Below, piece after piece: positions 8,923 through 16,786 of a DNA stretch of 64,000 nt (position 1 is the first letter of the stretch; each line of letters starts with the position of its first letter). The notes under the pieces are model-generated. The model saw only the letters and a list, made by a program, of their open reading frames with translations, searched no databases and was not told the origin of the DNA. The DNA is from JANQGH01 sp039177555 (GTDB lineage: Bacteria; Pseudomonadota; Alphaproteobacteria; DSM-16000; Inquilinaceae), in assembly GCA_039177555.1 (NCBI GenBank), contig JBCDFV010000012.1, forward strand, positions 57,545 to 121,544, read 5' to 3'. A program made the translations under genes and the position numbers.

Positions 8923-9774
8923 ATGAGCGATCATCCAGCATTTGTCGCCGGCGGAACGGCTGTCGTGACCGGCGGCGCCAGCGGCATCGGCCTTGCCGCC
9001 GCCGAGCGCTTTGCCTCCATGGGCCTGCGCGTCTGCGTGGCGGACATCAACGCCGACGCCTTGGCTGAGGCCGGCAATCGGGTTGCGGCAAAGGCCGCAA
9101 ACGGCGCCGCCGACGTGATGACGGCCCCAATCGACGTGTCCGATCGCGCCGCCCTGAACGGCTTGCGCGACGCGGTTACGGATCGTTTCGGTGATGTCAC
9201 CGTGTTGATGAACAATGCCGGCATGGAGCCGGTCGGTAAGGCTCTGGGCGATGCCGAGCGCTGGCAACGCATCCTCGACGTCAATCTCTGGGGCGTCATC
9301 CATGGGTCCCAAGTGTTCGCGCCGAGCATGATCGAGGCTGGCAAGCCGGCGGTGATCATCAACACCGGCTCCAAACAAGGCATCACCTGCCCGCCGGGTA
9401 ATGCCGCCTACAACGTCTCGAAGGCCGGGGTGAAGGTCTTCACCGAACAACTGGCGCACGAGCTGCGCTCTATCGACGGCTGCCAGGTCGGCGCGGCGCT
9501 GCTGGTTCCCGGCTTCACCTTCACGGGCTTCACCCGGGTCCATGTCCAGGAAAAGCCCGACGGCGCGTGGGAGCCGGAGCAGGTGATCGACGAAATGGTC
9601 GCCGGCCTCGGGCGCGGTGACTTCTACATCCTTTGTGAGGACAACGAGGTCACCCGCGACGTCGACAACAAGCGCATTCTTTGGGCGGCGCAGGACATCA
9701 CCGAAAATCGACAGCCGCTGTCCCGCTGGCATCCGGACTATGCTGCAGCGTTCGCGGACTACATGAAGACGTAA
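8923..9774 (+). CDS. Short-chain dehydrogenase/reductase
   Basis: A 283-residue SDR oxidoreductase with the NAD(P) motif TGGASGIG near the N-terminus, NNAG, and catalytic Tyr/Lys in YNVSK. An AGGAGGA site precedes the ATG by about 11 bases. It closes the importer-kinase-aldolase operon and probably oxidises a polyol to the ketose that DhaK/DhaL phosphorylates, or acts on a cleavage product; this is inferred from position only. Its end lies 12 bases from the end of the convergent fructuronate-reductase-like gene. Confidence 0.88.
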   Translation: MSDHPAFVAGGTAVVTGGASGIGLAAAERFASMGLRVCVADINADALAEAGNRVAAKAANGAADVMTAPIDVSDRAALNGLRDAVTDRFGDVTVLMNNAGMEPVGKALGDAERWQRILDVNLWGVIHGSQVFAPSMIEAGKPAVIINTGSKQGITCPPGNAAYNVSKAGVKVFTEQLAHELRSIDGCQVGAALLVPGFTFTGFTRVHVQEKPDGAWEPEQVIDEMVAGLGRGDFYILCEDNEVTRDVDNKRILWAAQDITENRQPLSRWHPDYAAAFADYMKT

Positions 9775-9786
9775 ACCCCCAAAGGA

Positions 9787-11277
9787 CTATCGCCGACTTC
9801 GGGCCGCCCATGCCTCGACGGTTGCCGCAGCGCCGTTTGTGACCAGGCTCTCGTAGGCTTCCGTCACCGGCGCAACGAACCGGTCCGATCTGGCCAGGTC
9901 GGTTCCGAAGACCTCTTGAACCGCCAGCAGGGCCGCGACCTTACCGGCCGGATCGTTCGCGGAATCCGACGCGGCCCTCAGGCGATCGGCCAGCGGGTCA
10001 TCGACGCTGATTGGCTGGCCGGCCTCGTCGACCCCGCCCACGTAACGGCACCAGCCAGCCACGCCAAGCGCGATCAGCGGCAAGGACCCGCCGGCACTTA
10101 GACGGTCGCGAGCGGGTTCCAACAGCCGCTGGGGCAGCTTTTGAGAGCCGTCCATGGCGATTTGCCGGGTTCGGTGCTTCAGCGCCGGGTTGGTGAACCG
10201 TTCGCATAAGGCGGCTTGATACGCCGCCATGTCCGTATCCGGCGGCGGCGGAACCGTCGGCGCCAACTCATCCGCCATTAAGGATCGGATCAGCCGCGCG
10301 AACGACGGGACGGCCATGACCGCGTCCACCGTCTCATGGCCTGCCAAGACGCCCAGATAGGCGAGTGTCGAATGGCTGCCGTTCAACAGGCGCAGCTTCA
10401 TCAGCTCGAACGGCGCGACGTCGCTCACCAGTTGGGCGCCGACGCGATCCCATTCCGGTCGGCCCGCGGTGAACCTGTCCTCGATGACCCATTGTCGAAA
10501 CGGCTCGGCGGCGACCGGCCAGGCGTCCTCCACGCCCAGAAGGCCCGCGACTTCCGCGCGGTCGGCATCGGTCGTGGCGGGGACGATGCGGTCCACCATG
10601 GTGTTTGGGAAGGTGACGGTGTCCTCGACCCATCGCGCGAGATCGGGGCCGCGCAACCCGGCGAAGCGCAGCACCAGCTTGCGAACCGTATCCCCGTTGC
10701 TCGGCAGGTTGTCACACGTCAGGACGGTGAATGGTGGTATGCCGCTTCGCCGTCGACGATCGAGGGCCTCAGCCAGCAGACCGATCGCGCTGCCCGGACG
10801 GTCGGGGTGCGCAAGATCGGCAACGATCGCCGGGTGGCTCTCGTCGAGGCCCCCCGTTGCCGGATCGTGGCAGTAGCCCTTTTCGGTCACTGTCAGGCTG
10901 ACGATACGGACCCTCTGGTCGGTCATCGCGTCCAGAACCGCCGCTGGCCCCTCCTGGTTCACCAGCACCTGGTGGACGCTGCCGATGATCCGCGCCTTTG
11001 CCCCTGAACCGTCGCGCTGCACGACCGTGTAAAGACCATCTTGCGGTGCCAGCGCGTCGCGGACCGACGGGCTGCGCAGGCTGACACCGGTGATGCCCCA
11101 CTCAAGCGATGCGTCCGGCAGGCCGAGCACGTCATCGGTGAACTCTGCCTGGTGCGCCCGATGAAAGTTGCCAATGCCCAGATGCACGATGCCTGTCGCC
11201 AGACGTGCCCGGTCATAGGTCGGGCGACGCACCTTGTCCGGCAGGCTGCTAAGGGTTCCGTTGCTGAGGCACATCAT
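9787..11277 (-). CDS. uxuB: Mannitol dehydrogenase family protein, probable fructuronate reductase
   Basis: A ~496-residue long-chain polyol dehydrogenase. The N-terminal nucleotide motif is GIGNFHRAHQ and the catalytic Lys-Asn-His triad of the family is seen in KLRLLNGSH. The start at 11277 (second ATG at 11274) is chosen because GGAGG lies just upstream inside the end of uxaC; a longer frame to 11397 would overlap uxaC with unrelated sequence. It lies 4 bases downstream of the glucuronate isomerase gene, which favours fructuronate reductase (D-fructuronate to D-mannonate) over mannitol or arabinitol dehydrogenase. Confidence 0.82.
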   Translation of the reverse strand: MMCLSNGTLSSLPDKVRRPTYDRARLATGIVHLGIGNFHRAHQAEFTDDVLGLPDASLEWGITGVSLRSPSVRDALAPQDGLYTVVQRDGSGAKARIIGSVHQVLVNQEGPAAVLDAMTDQRVRIVSLTVTEKGYCHDPATGGLDESHPAIVADLAHPDRPGSAIGLLAEALDRRRRSGIPPFTVLTCDNLPSNGDTVRKLVLRFAGLRGPDLARWVEDTVTFPNTMVDRIVPATTDADRAEVAGLLGVEDAWPVAAEPFRQWVIEDRFTAGRPEWDRVGAQLVSDVAPFELMKLRLLNGSHSTLAYLGVLAGHETVDAVMAVPSFARLIRSLMADELAPTVPPPPDTDMAAYQAALCERFTNPALKHRTRQIAMDGSQKLPQRLLEPARDRLSAGGSLPLIALGVAGWCRYVGGVDEAGQPISVDDPLADRLRAASDSANDPAGKVAALLAVQEVFGTDLARSDRFVAPVTEAYESLVTNGAAATVEAWAARSRR

Positions 11278-11281
11278 CGTT

Positions 11282-12703
11282 TCATGCCTCCAGCTTGTAA
11301 GCGCGCTTGGCCAGGTTATAGGCAAGATCGCTGGCCACCTCCTGCGCCTCGTCCTCATCCAGACGGTGATCGGCGACCAGGTCGGCAAGATAGGCACAGT
11401 CCAGCCGGCGCGCCATATCGTGCCGTGCCGGGATCGACAGGAAGGCCCGTGTATCGTCGTTGAAGCCGACCGTGTTGTAAAAGCCGGCGGTCTCGGTGGT
11501 CAGTCGCCGATAGCGCAAGATGCCTTCGGGGCTGTCGAAGAACCACCAAGCCGGTCCCAGCTTCAGGACCGGATAGACGCCCGCCAGCGGCGCCAGTTCG
11601 CGGCTGTAGGCGGTCTCGTCGAGGGTGAACAGGATGATGGAAAGGTTCCGCTCGTTGCCGAACCGATCGAGCAGTGGCTTCAACGCGGCGACATAGTTGG
11701 TGGCGCCTGGAATATCCGCCCCGACATCCCGGCCGAAGCGGGCGAACAGCGCTGCATTGTGGTTTCGGTTCGAGCCCGGATGGATCTGCATGACCAGCCC
11801 GTCATCCAGGCTCATGCGCGCCATTTCGGTCAGCATCTGGCCGCGAAACGCCTCCGCCTCCTCGGCCGTGTGCTTACCCGCTAGTGCTTTGGCAAAGAGC
11901 CGTTCGCAGGAAGCATGGTCCAAATCTTCGGTACGGGCACTCGGGTGACCGTGGTCGGTGGACGTCGCGCCGTGCTCGATGAAGAATTGGCGACGAGCCT
12001 TCAGGGCTTGGAGATAGCCGTTCCAGTTGCCGGTATCTTCGCCGGTCAGGTCGCCAAGCTTCGCGACGTTGTCGGCGAAGCCTGAAAAGTCGGGATCGAC
12101 CACTGGATCGGGTCGAAACGCCGTGATCACCCGCCCGGGCCAGTCACTCTCCTGAAGACGCGCATGATGGACCAACGTGTCCAGCGGCGATTCGGTCGTG
12201 CACAGGACCTCGATCCCGAACCTCTCGTAGAGCGCCCTTGGGCGAAAACCTTCGGTGGCCAGCCGGTCTGCGATCGCGTCATAGATGTCGTCGGCGGTTT
12301 CCGGCGTCAGGCGTACGCGCACGTCGAACACCTCATGCAGCACATGGTTCATCCAGAGCCGGGTCGGCGTGCCTCTGAACAGATGCCAATGCGCGGCGAA
12401 AACGCGCCAGATGGCCCGAGGATCGGTTTCGACCGGTCCGCCGTCGCGACGCCGAATGCCGATGTGCTCCAGCGGCACGCCTTGGCTGTACAGCATGCGG
12501 AACACGTAGTGGTCCGGCACGATCAGAAGCTGGGCCGGGTCGGGAAACGGCGCGTCCTCGGCGAACCATTGCGCGTCGGTATGGCCGTGCGGGCTGATGA
12601 TCGGCAGGTCGCGGATGTTGCGATAAAGCCGTCGTGCGATCGACCGGGGCTCGGGATCGGGCGGAAACAACCTGTCTTCATGCAGTGTCAGGGCGGCGGT
12701 CAC
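11282..12703 (-). CDS. uxaC: Glucuronate isomerase
   Basis: A ~473-residue UxaC-family protein of the amidohydrolase fold that converts D-glucuronate to D-fructuronate (and D-galacturonate to D-tagaturonate). The metal-site motif SPHGHTDAQWF lies near residue 36, and the protein matches the usual ~470 residues. The start is GTG at 12703, preceded by GGAGG six bases upstream; the open frame to 12814 adds a proline-rich extension without family likeness. It is the first gene of a two-gene hexuronate operon with the uxuB-like gene, convergent with the importer/kinase operon. Confidence 0.92.
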   Translation of the reverse strand: MTAALTLHEDRLFPPDPEPRSIARRLYRNIRDLPIISPHGHTDAQWFAEDAPFPDPAQLLIVPDHYVFRMLYSQGVPLEHIGIRRRDGGPVETDPRAIWRVFAAHWHLFRGTPTRLWMNHVLHEVFDVRVRLTPETADDIYDAIADRLATEGFRPRALYERFGIEVLCTTESPLDTLVHHARLQESDWPGRVITAFRPDPVVDPDFSGFADNVAKLGDLTGEDTGNWNGYLQALKARRQFFIEHGATSTDHGHPSARTEDLDHASCERLFAKALAGKHTAEEAEAFRGQMLTEMARMSLDDGLVMQIHPGSNRNHNAALFARFGRDVGADIPGATNYVAALKPLLDRFGNERNLSIILFTLDETAYSRELAPLAGVYPVLKLGPAWWFFDSPEGILRYRRLTTETAGFYNTVGFNDDTRAFLSIPARHDMARRLDCAYLADLVADHRLDEDEAQEVASDLAYNLAKRAYKLEA

Positions 12704-12771
12704 GGGTCCTCCAGCCGTTCGGCTTTCGCGGTGATGGGCGGTGGTTGGGAAACTTGGAAAAGGAGACGACA

Positions 12772-12816
12772 ATGGTAAACCCGATGGGCAATCCGCGAAA
12801 CGCCAAAGGCACATGA
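12772..12816 (+). CDS. Possible 14-residue peptide with strong ribosome site
   Basis: ATG at 12772 sits six bases behind AAAAGGAG (about 12758-12765) and opens a 14-codon frame (MVNPMGNPRNAKGT) ending at TGA 12814-12816. Two hairpin-plus-T structures follow within 80 bases. The peptide lies in the gap between divergent uxaC and the DUF2589 operon. It could be a leader peptide or a free small protein, or chance. Asn occurs three times, but there is no clear run of one codon type for classical attenuation. Confidence 0.3.
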   Translation: MVNPMGNPRNAKGT

Positions 12817-12862
12817 TCGACGCGCGCTACTCCACTGGGTCCGCCTAACGAGCGGTTTTTCA

Positions 12863-12891
12863 GGCGGATCGCAACCGGTCCGCCGTTTTTT
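12863..12891 (+). terminator. Rho-independent terminator, plus strand
   Basis: Stem GGCGGA (12863-12868) / TCCGCC (12879-12884) with a 10-base loop, followed by G and six T. A weaker CCGC/GCGG hairpin with five T (12841-12860) lies just upstream. No long gene on this strand ends here; only the 14-codon frame at 12772 could be served. It lies 146 bases ahead of the DUF2589 operon. Confidence 0.6.
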
Positions 12892-13036
12892 GAATGACTG
12901 CAACCAATGCTAGTGTAGGCTATCGGTCCTCACGGTGCTTGGCCGCCGTTGCGTCGATCCTTGGCGCGAATGGTCGCCGGGCGATCCTTGGTCTGTTCTT
13001 GACCGACAATGCCGCGGCAAATGAAGAGGGCCTGCA

Positions 13037-13600
13037 ATGCCTGATGTGACCCAGCAGCTTGGTGCGATCCCGTTTGGCAATCTGATTGGCGGGCCCATGA
13101 TCGCCGCGGTCGAGGCGCAAGCCAAGGCGGCGGGCACCTCCTACGACTTCATCCGCAGTGTCGGGTTCAAGGATGACGGCACGTTGATCAGCGTGCCGCT
13201 CAAGTTCAATCGGCGCACCACCAACGATGATGGCGAGGTGGAGACGACCACGATCGACATCGAGGTGCCGCTGCTGACCTTGCTGCCGATTCCATATCTG
13301 CGCATCGATACCATGACGATCGACTTCACCGCCAACCTGTCCGACAGCTCGTCGGCGGAAGACACCTCCAAAGACGAGCGGAACGCCAGCGTCGGGGTCG
13401 AGGCCGGCGCCAGGTACCTGTTCGCCAGCGCAAAACTGAGCGCGTCCTATTCGTCGAAGAAGGAATCGACCTCGACGAAGAACTCCCGCTACTCGGTCGA
13501 GTACAATATGAACGTGAACGTGCAGGCGGTTCAGGACGACATGCCGGCCGGCATGGCCAAGGTTCTCAACCTGTTGCTTGAAAACATTCCCGAGACGTAA
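13037..13600 (+). CDS. DUF2589 domain protein A
   Basis: A 187-residue protein of the uncharacterised DUF2589 family. Visible landmarks: an N-terminal helix-like stretch (LIGGPMIAAVEAQAK, 16-30), the core motif VPLLTLLPIPYLRI (77-90) followed by alternating polar/hydrophobic strands, a Ser/Lys-rich middle (about 104-150) and the end motif NVNVQAV...MPAGMAKVLNLLL. No signal peptide or membrane span is seen, so it is probably cytoplasmic. It heads a five-gene operon and is paralogous to the third gene. Function unknown. Confidence 0.85.
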   Translation: MPDVTQQLGAIPFGNLIGGPMIAAVEAQAKAAGTSYDFIRSVGFKDDGTLISVPLKFNRRTTNDDGEVETTTIDIEVPLLTLLPIPYLRIDTMTIDFTANLSDSSSAEDTSKDERNASVGVEAGARYLFASAKLSASYSSKKESTSTKNSRYSVEYNMNVNVQAVQDDMPAGMAKVLNLLLENIPET

Positions 13601-13656
13601 GCACTGGTTGGCCAAGGGCCGAACTCAAGAACAGAACACCGCTGGGGAGGCGGCTT

Positions 13657-14430
13657 TTGGCGGATTTGGAGCAAGTGATCGGGGCAATCTTGCGGGACCT
13701 GGCGAAGTCTCGTTTTGCCTCTGACATCTATTCCCGGTCGATCAGTCGCTATTACGAGCAGGATTTCCTGCTGCGCCGCTTCCCGATACCGCGTGCGGAG
13801 ATCGAGGAAGCGGAGATCGAGCTGAAATTCGCCATCGAATCGGTCTCCGCATCCCTGGCGAATTCCGAAGGCCGCGAGGCGACCTTGGCGCCGATGTTCG
13901 AACGGGCGATCGAGCGCGTGGTGACCCTGTTCCTGTCCTTTCTGGTTCCGCGCGTCGCCAATGCCGGCGGCCTGGCGGACCGTCTGAAGAACCCGGTCGA
14001 TCGCAACGTCTTTCGCATCGACCTGCGGCAAGCCGGTTTGCGCCATATGATCGTGAACTTCACCGATCTGATCTCCGAAGAAGGGGTGTTCGACGCCAAG
14101 TCGGCCGAGCAGGGGCTGATGGCGGCTTTCCGCAGGGTCCTTCGGTTCAACGTCGAGGTTGGTCAGGAGATCACCGAGGACGAGGTCGCCGACTTGACCG
14201 ACGATATCAACATTGCCCCGCCGCTTGAGGATCTGGGCCGACGTATCGGCGAGGTCTGGCAGGTCGATCGCGACTCGAGGCTGGATGTCGCCATCGGCGC
14301 CGACGCCTTGCGCGAACTGCCGCAGGATATGCTGTCGTCGATCAAGATCCGGGCGGCGGTCCGCAACTATCAATGGACCGAGGTGAAGGTCGAGGGCGGC
14401 CGCACCTTCCGCTCCCTGACATCCGAATAG
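13657..14430 (+). CDS. Uncharacterised protein carrying the DUF2589-like PIP core motif
   Basis: A 257-residue protein starting at TTG 13657, six bases behind GGGGAGG. I do not recognise a named family. Residues 42-60 (FPIPRAEIEEAEIELKFAI) line up with the LPIP core of both flanking DUF2589 proteins, so it may share their strand-rich fold. The middle is rich in charged helices (about 75-160) and the C-terminus ends in another strand-like stretch. No catalytic motif, signal or membrane segment is seen. It sits between the two DUF2589 genes with gaps of 56 and 15 bases; a joint complex is a fair inference. Confidence 0.75.
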   Translation: MADLEQVIGAILRDLAKSRFASDIYSRSISRYYEQDFLLRRFPIPRAEIEEAEIELKFAIESVSASLANSEGREATLAPMFERAIERVVTLFLSFLVPRVANAGGLADRLKNPVDRNVFRIDLRQAGLRHMIVNFTDLISEEGVFDAKSAEQGLMAAFRRVLRFNVEVGQEITEDEVADLTDDINIAPPLEDLGRRIGEVWQVDRDSRLDVAIGADALRELPQDMLSSIKIRAAVRNYQWTEVKVEGGRTFRSLTSE

Positions 14431-14445
14431 GGACGCTGATCCGGC

Positions 14446-15192
14446 ATGCCAAAGAACAGGCCGCAACAGGGCAGCGACTACGGCGCCCTGACGCTGTACC
14501 AGCTCATCGGCGCACCGCTGAAGGCGCTGATCGACGCCGAGGCCCAGGCCGCGATGGCGACGGCGCGCTACATCGAAAAGGTCGGGTTCGATCCCGCGCC
14601 CAACGCCGAGGGCGTGGCAGCGGAACCGTTTGAAACGCCGTTGGGCGATCTGCGCACGGTGAAGTTCAAGGTCCGGCAGCCCGATGCCGAAGGCGAGGCC
14701 GCCGAAAGCCAGGTCGAGTTGCCGTTGCTGTCGATGCTGCCGATACCGGCGATGCAGATCAAGAACGCCGAGTTGGAATACGCGGTCAAGATCCTGGAAA
14801 CCCGCTTGCGCGAAGCGCCGCGCGAGCAGATGGGCGAGCGGGTGCGCCAAAGCGTCGGCACCGGCACCGGGGCGCGCCAGGGCGAGGCGGAAGACAGCGA
14901 GCTTGACGAGCAGACCGGGCGCGAAGTGGAGTTGACGGCCGTCTACGGGCGCAGCGACGAGATTTCCAGACAGCGACACGCGCTCGACATGCAGATCCGT
15001 ATGAAGGTGAACGTCGAACAGGCGGATCTGCCATCCGGTCTGGCGCGGCTGTTGAATCTGATGGATGCCACCGGCGGGTTGACGCGGCTGCCGCCGGCAG
15101 AAGTGGAAGAGAGCCACGAGGTGCCGGTAGTCCCCGATGATGCGGAAAGCGATGAGCGCGACGGCGCGACGGCCGACCCGGACGATGTCTGA
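14446..15192 (+). CDS. DUF2589 domain protein B
   Basis: A 248-residue protein clearly paralogous to protein A: LIGAPLKALIDAEAQAAM (20-37) matches LIGGPMIAAVEAQAK, LPLLSMLPIPAMQI (92-105) matches the core motif, and MKVNVEQADLPSGLARLLNLM matches its C-terminal motif. In place of A's Ser-rich patch it has a long Arg/Glu-rich stretch (about 117-165), and it ends in an acidic tail. No export or membrane signal. It overlaps the zinc-ribbon gene by 8 bases, so translation is coupled. Function unknown. Confidence 0.83.
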   Translation: MPKNRPQQGSDYGALTLYQLIGAPLKALIDAEAQAAMATARYIEKVGFDPAPNAEGVAAEPFETPLGDLRTVKFKVRQPDAEGEAAESQVELPLLSMLPIPAMQIKNAELEYAVKILETRLREAPREQMGERVRQSVGTGTGARQGEAEDSELDEQTGREVELTAVYGRSDEISRQRHALDMQIRMKVNVEQADLPSGLARLLNLMDATGGLTRLPPAEVEESHEVPVVPDDAESDERDGATADPDDV

Positions 15193-15595
15193 GCCGGTCC
15201 GCACGGCCCGTAGTGCCAGCCCCGCCGGCCTGAAGTGCCCGTGTGGCCGGGTTTTCACCCTTGAGGTCGATGATCTGTTTCGCCTGGCGGCCGGTGAGCG
15301 GCTGACCTGCATCGGCTGCGGATCGGATGTCGGCATCGATCTCGCCAACGCCGGCGAAGGGGGTAAAGCCCTGCGCCAGTTTTGCGATGGCATTCGCAAC
15401 AATCCAGGCATTGCGGCCACCTTTGGCGCGTCTCATTCCGCTTCGAACGGAACAGCGGGGGAGGGGCCCGCGCAGCTTGGACACCACCGCCCAGGGCCGC
15501 GCTACGCCGTCAAAAGGCCGGGCCAGGACGGCAACGCCGTTCGCGCGCTGAAAGGCGGATATGCCAAGCCTTCCCGACCGCCCCGTCGCGACTGA
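15185..15595 (+). CDS. Small zinc-ribbon protein in the DUF2589 operon
   Basis: A 136-residue protein with a zinc-ribbon-like module near the N-terminus: CPCGRVFTLEV then LTCIGCGSDVGI, giving CxC and CxxC ligand pairs about 25 residues apart. The remainder is low-complexity, Gly/Pro/Arg-rich and probably unstructured. The ATG at 15185 overlaps the previous stop (ATGTCTGA); an in-frame ATG at 15137 would lengthen the overlap to 56 bases and add a basic, unrelated stretch. It overlaps the next gene by 35 bases. It may be a nucleic-acid- or protein-binding adaptor of the operon; that is a guess. Confidence 0.6.
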   Translation: MSEPVRTARSASPAGLKCPCGRVFTLEVDDLFRLAAGERLTCIGCGSDVGIDLANAGEGGKALRQFCDGIRNNPGIAATFGASHSASNGTAGEGPAQLGHHRPGPRYAVKRPGQDGNAVRALKGGYAKPSRPPRRD

Positions 15596-16565
15596 ATTCG
15601 ATCCAAGACGGGACTGGGTGGCCGTCCCGAAGACATGGTCTTATGAACGCGAAAGACCGAGTGCGCTTGCCGCAGCGCGTCGACAGGCGGCCGACGATGT
15701 CGAAAAGGCGATCTTTGACGCCTTTCCCGCCCTCGCGGTACGCATGCGCGCGGCGCTGTTTCTGGCCTATCGCCTGTCCGCGCCGGTTCCCGCCGGTGGA
15801 TTGCTGCGATCGGCCCTCGCCATCGCCGCGCGGGACGCGTTCATCGCGCGCAGTTGGCCGCCGCCGGGCCGGCGAAGGAACGACAGGCAGCACGACAGCG
15901 TCGACGCCTATCTGTCCGCCTGCGCAAACAGGGCGGAGGGCGATACGCTCGCTCAAGACCTGCTGTGGGCGACGGTGCTGGCGACCGTGCCGGACGCCTG
16001 GGTGCCGCATCAGCCGATCGCCGCGCGCTTGTCGCGCCAAGCTGATGGGGGCGAGGGGATCGCTTCTGTTGAGGTCCTCGCTGCGCAGCTGCGTGGTCCC
16101 GCCGTCGGCGGTCGGGCCTGGGCTTTGCGGAGAACACGCGAAAGTCTGACGGCCATCGTCGCGGATCTGGCCGCCCATCGCCCCTCTTTGATCTCCCTGC
16201 ACCGCGCGCCGCTTGGGCATGACGAGGCCGAGATCGGCCTCGTTTACCGTTACGATCCCCTGGGCGGCGAGCGCTGCCGCTTGCTGGTTTACGACCCGCT
16301 GAAGGTGGCCGAGGCCATCGAACTCGATCTGTCATTTCTCGACCAGGGGTTGACGGTCGTTGAAAGCAGCGGAAATGCCGGTCCTTCGCCGATCGTGGCA
16401 GTCCGCCATCTTGATACGCCAATAGGGGCGCCTCCGGTCATGCCCCATTGGTTTGGCCGTCTCGCACCGGTGTGGCGCCTGCGTCGCTGGCTTGGACGTC
16501 ATGATCGCCCGGAACGGCCCGATCTTGCAGCCGACGGCCGAGGACTTCCATCCGTCGCCAGTTGA
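15561..16565 (+). CDS. Uncharacterised 334-residue protein, possible C39-like (papain-fold) domain without Cys
   Basis: I do not recognise the family with confidence. The N-terminal half is Ala/Arg-rich and helical. Residues about 210-262 (RPSLISLHRAPLGHDEAEIG ... CRLLVYDPLKVAEAIEL) resemble the His-containing second half of Peptidase_C39-like domains, where a GHx..Y..D and a VYDP stretch are common. No matching catalytic Cys is seen in the first half, so any such domain would be inactive or misjudged. It closes the DUF2589 operon, its start overlapping the zinc-ribbon gene by 35 bases, and is followed by 221 bases without a gene. Confidence 0.65.
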   Translation: MPSLPDRPVATEFDPRRDWVAVPKTWSYERERPSALAAARRQAADDVEKAIFDAFPALAVRMRAALFLAYRLSAPVPAGGLLRSALAIAARDAFIARSWPPPGRRRNDRQHDSVDAYLSACANRAEGDTLAQDLLWATVLATVPDAWVPHQPIAARLSRQADGGEGIASVEVLAAQLRGPAVGGRAWALRRTRESLTAIVADLAAHRPSLISLHRAPLGHDEAEIGLVYRYDPLGGERCRLLVYDPLKVAEAIELDLSFLDQGLTVVESSGNAGPSPIVAVRHLDTPIGAPPVMPHWFGRLAPVWRLRRWLGRHDRPERPDLAADGRGLPSVAS

Positions 16566-16786
16566 CGCTAGCCGCAGAATATCGATTATTTGAGATTGCG
16601 ATTCTGATGATCGAGAGTGTGTTCGCAATAAACGCGTTATTCACGGCAAATATGCTTGGTAGCTGACGCCACCGTGCTCGACCGTCGAGAGTGTTTTGCC
16701 GCCTTGATGTGATTATGCGGCATTGCGGTGGATGATCAGATGAAGACGGTTGTGCCGCCAGCCGTCAGCGTCGGCCCGGAGACCGA

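Noticed and set aside
7171..9732. Very long open frame (853 codons) on the minus strand
   Set aside because: It lies wholly opposite the aldolase/SDR fusion and the SDR, which have clear motifs. The antisense translation has the His/Arg/Gly-rich composition of a GC-rich shadow frame.
9787..11397. Longer uxuB-like protein starting at 11397
   Set aside because: The 40 extra residues overlap uxaC and read like its shadow; ATG 11277 follows GGAGG.
11282..12814. Longer uxaC starting at 12814
   Set aside because: The extra N-terminus is Pro/Ser-rich and unlike the family; GTG 12703 has a good ribosome site and gives the normal length.
13531..15420. 629-codon minus-strand frame opposite the DUF2589 operon
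   Set aside because: Low-complexity shadow composition, and the plus strand carries coherent, paralogous proteins with ribosome sites.
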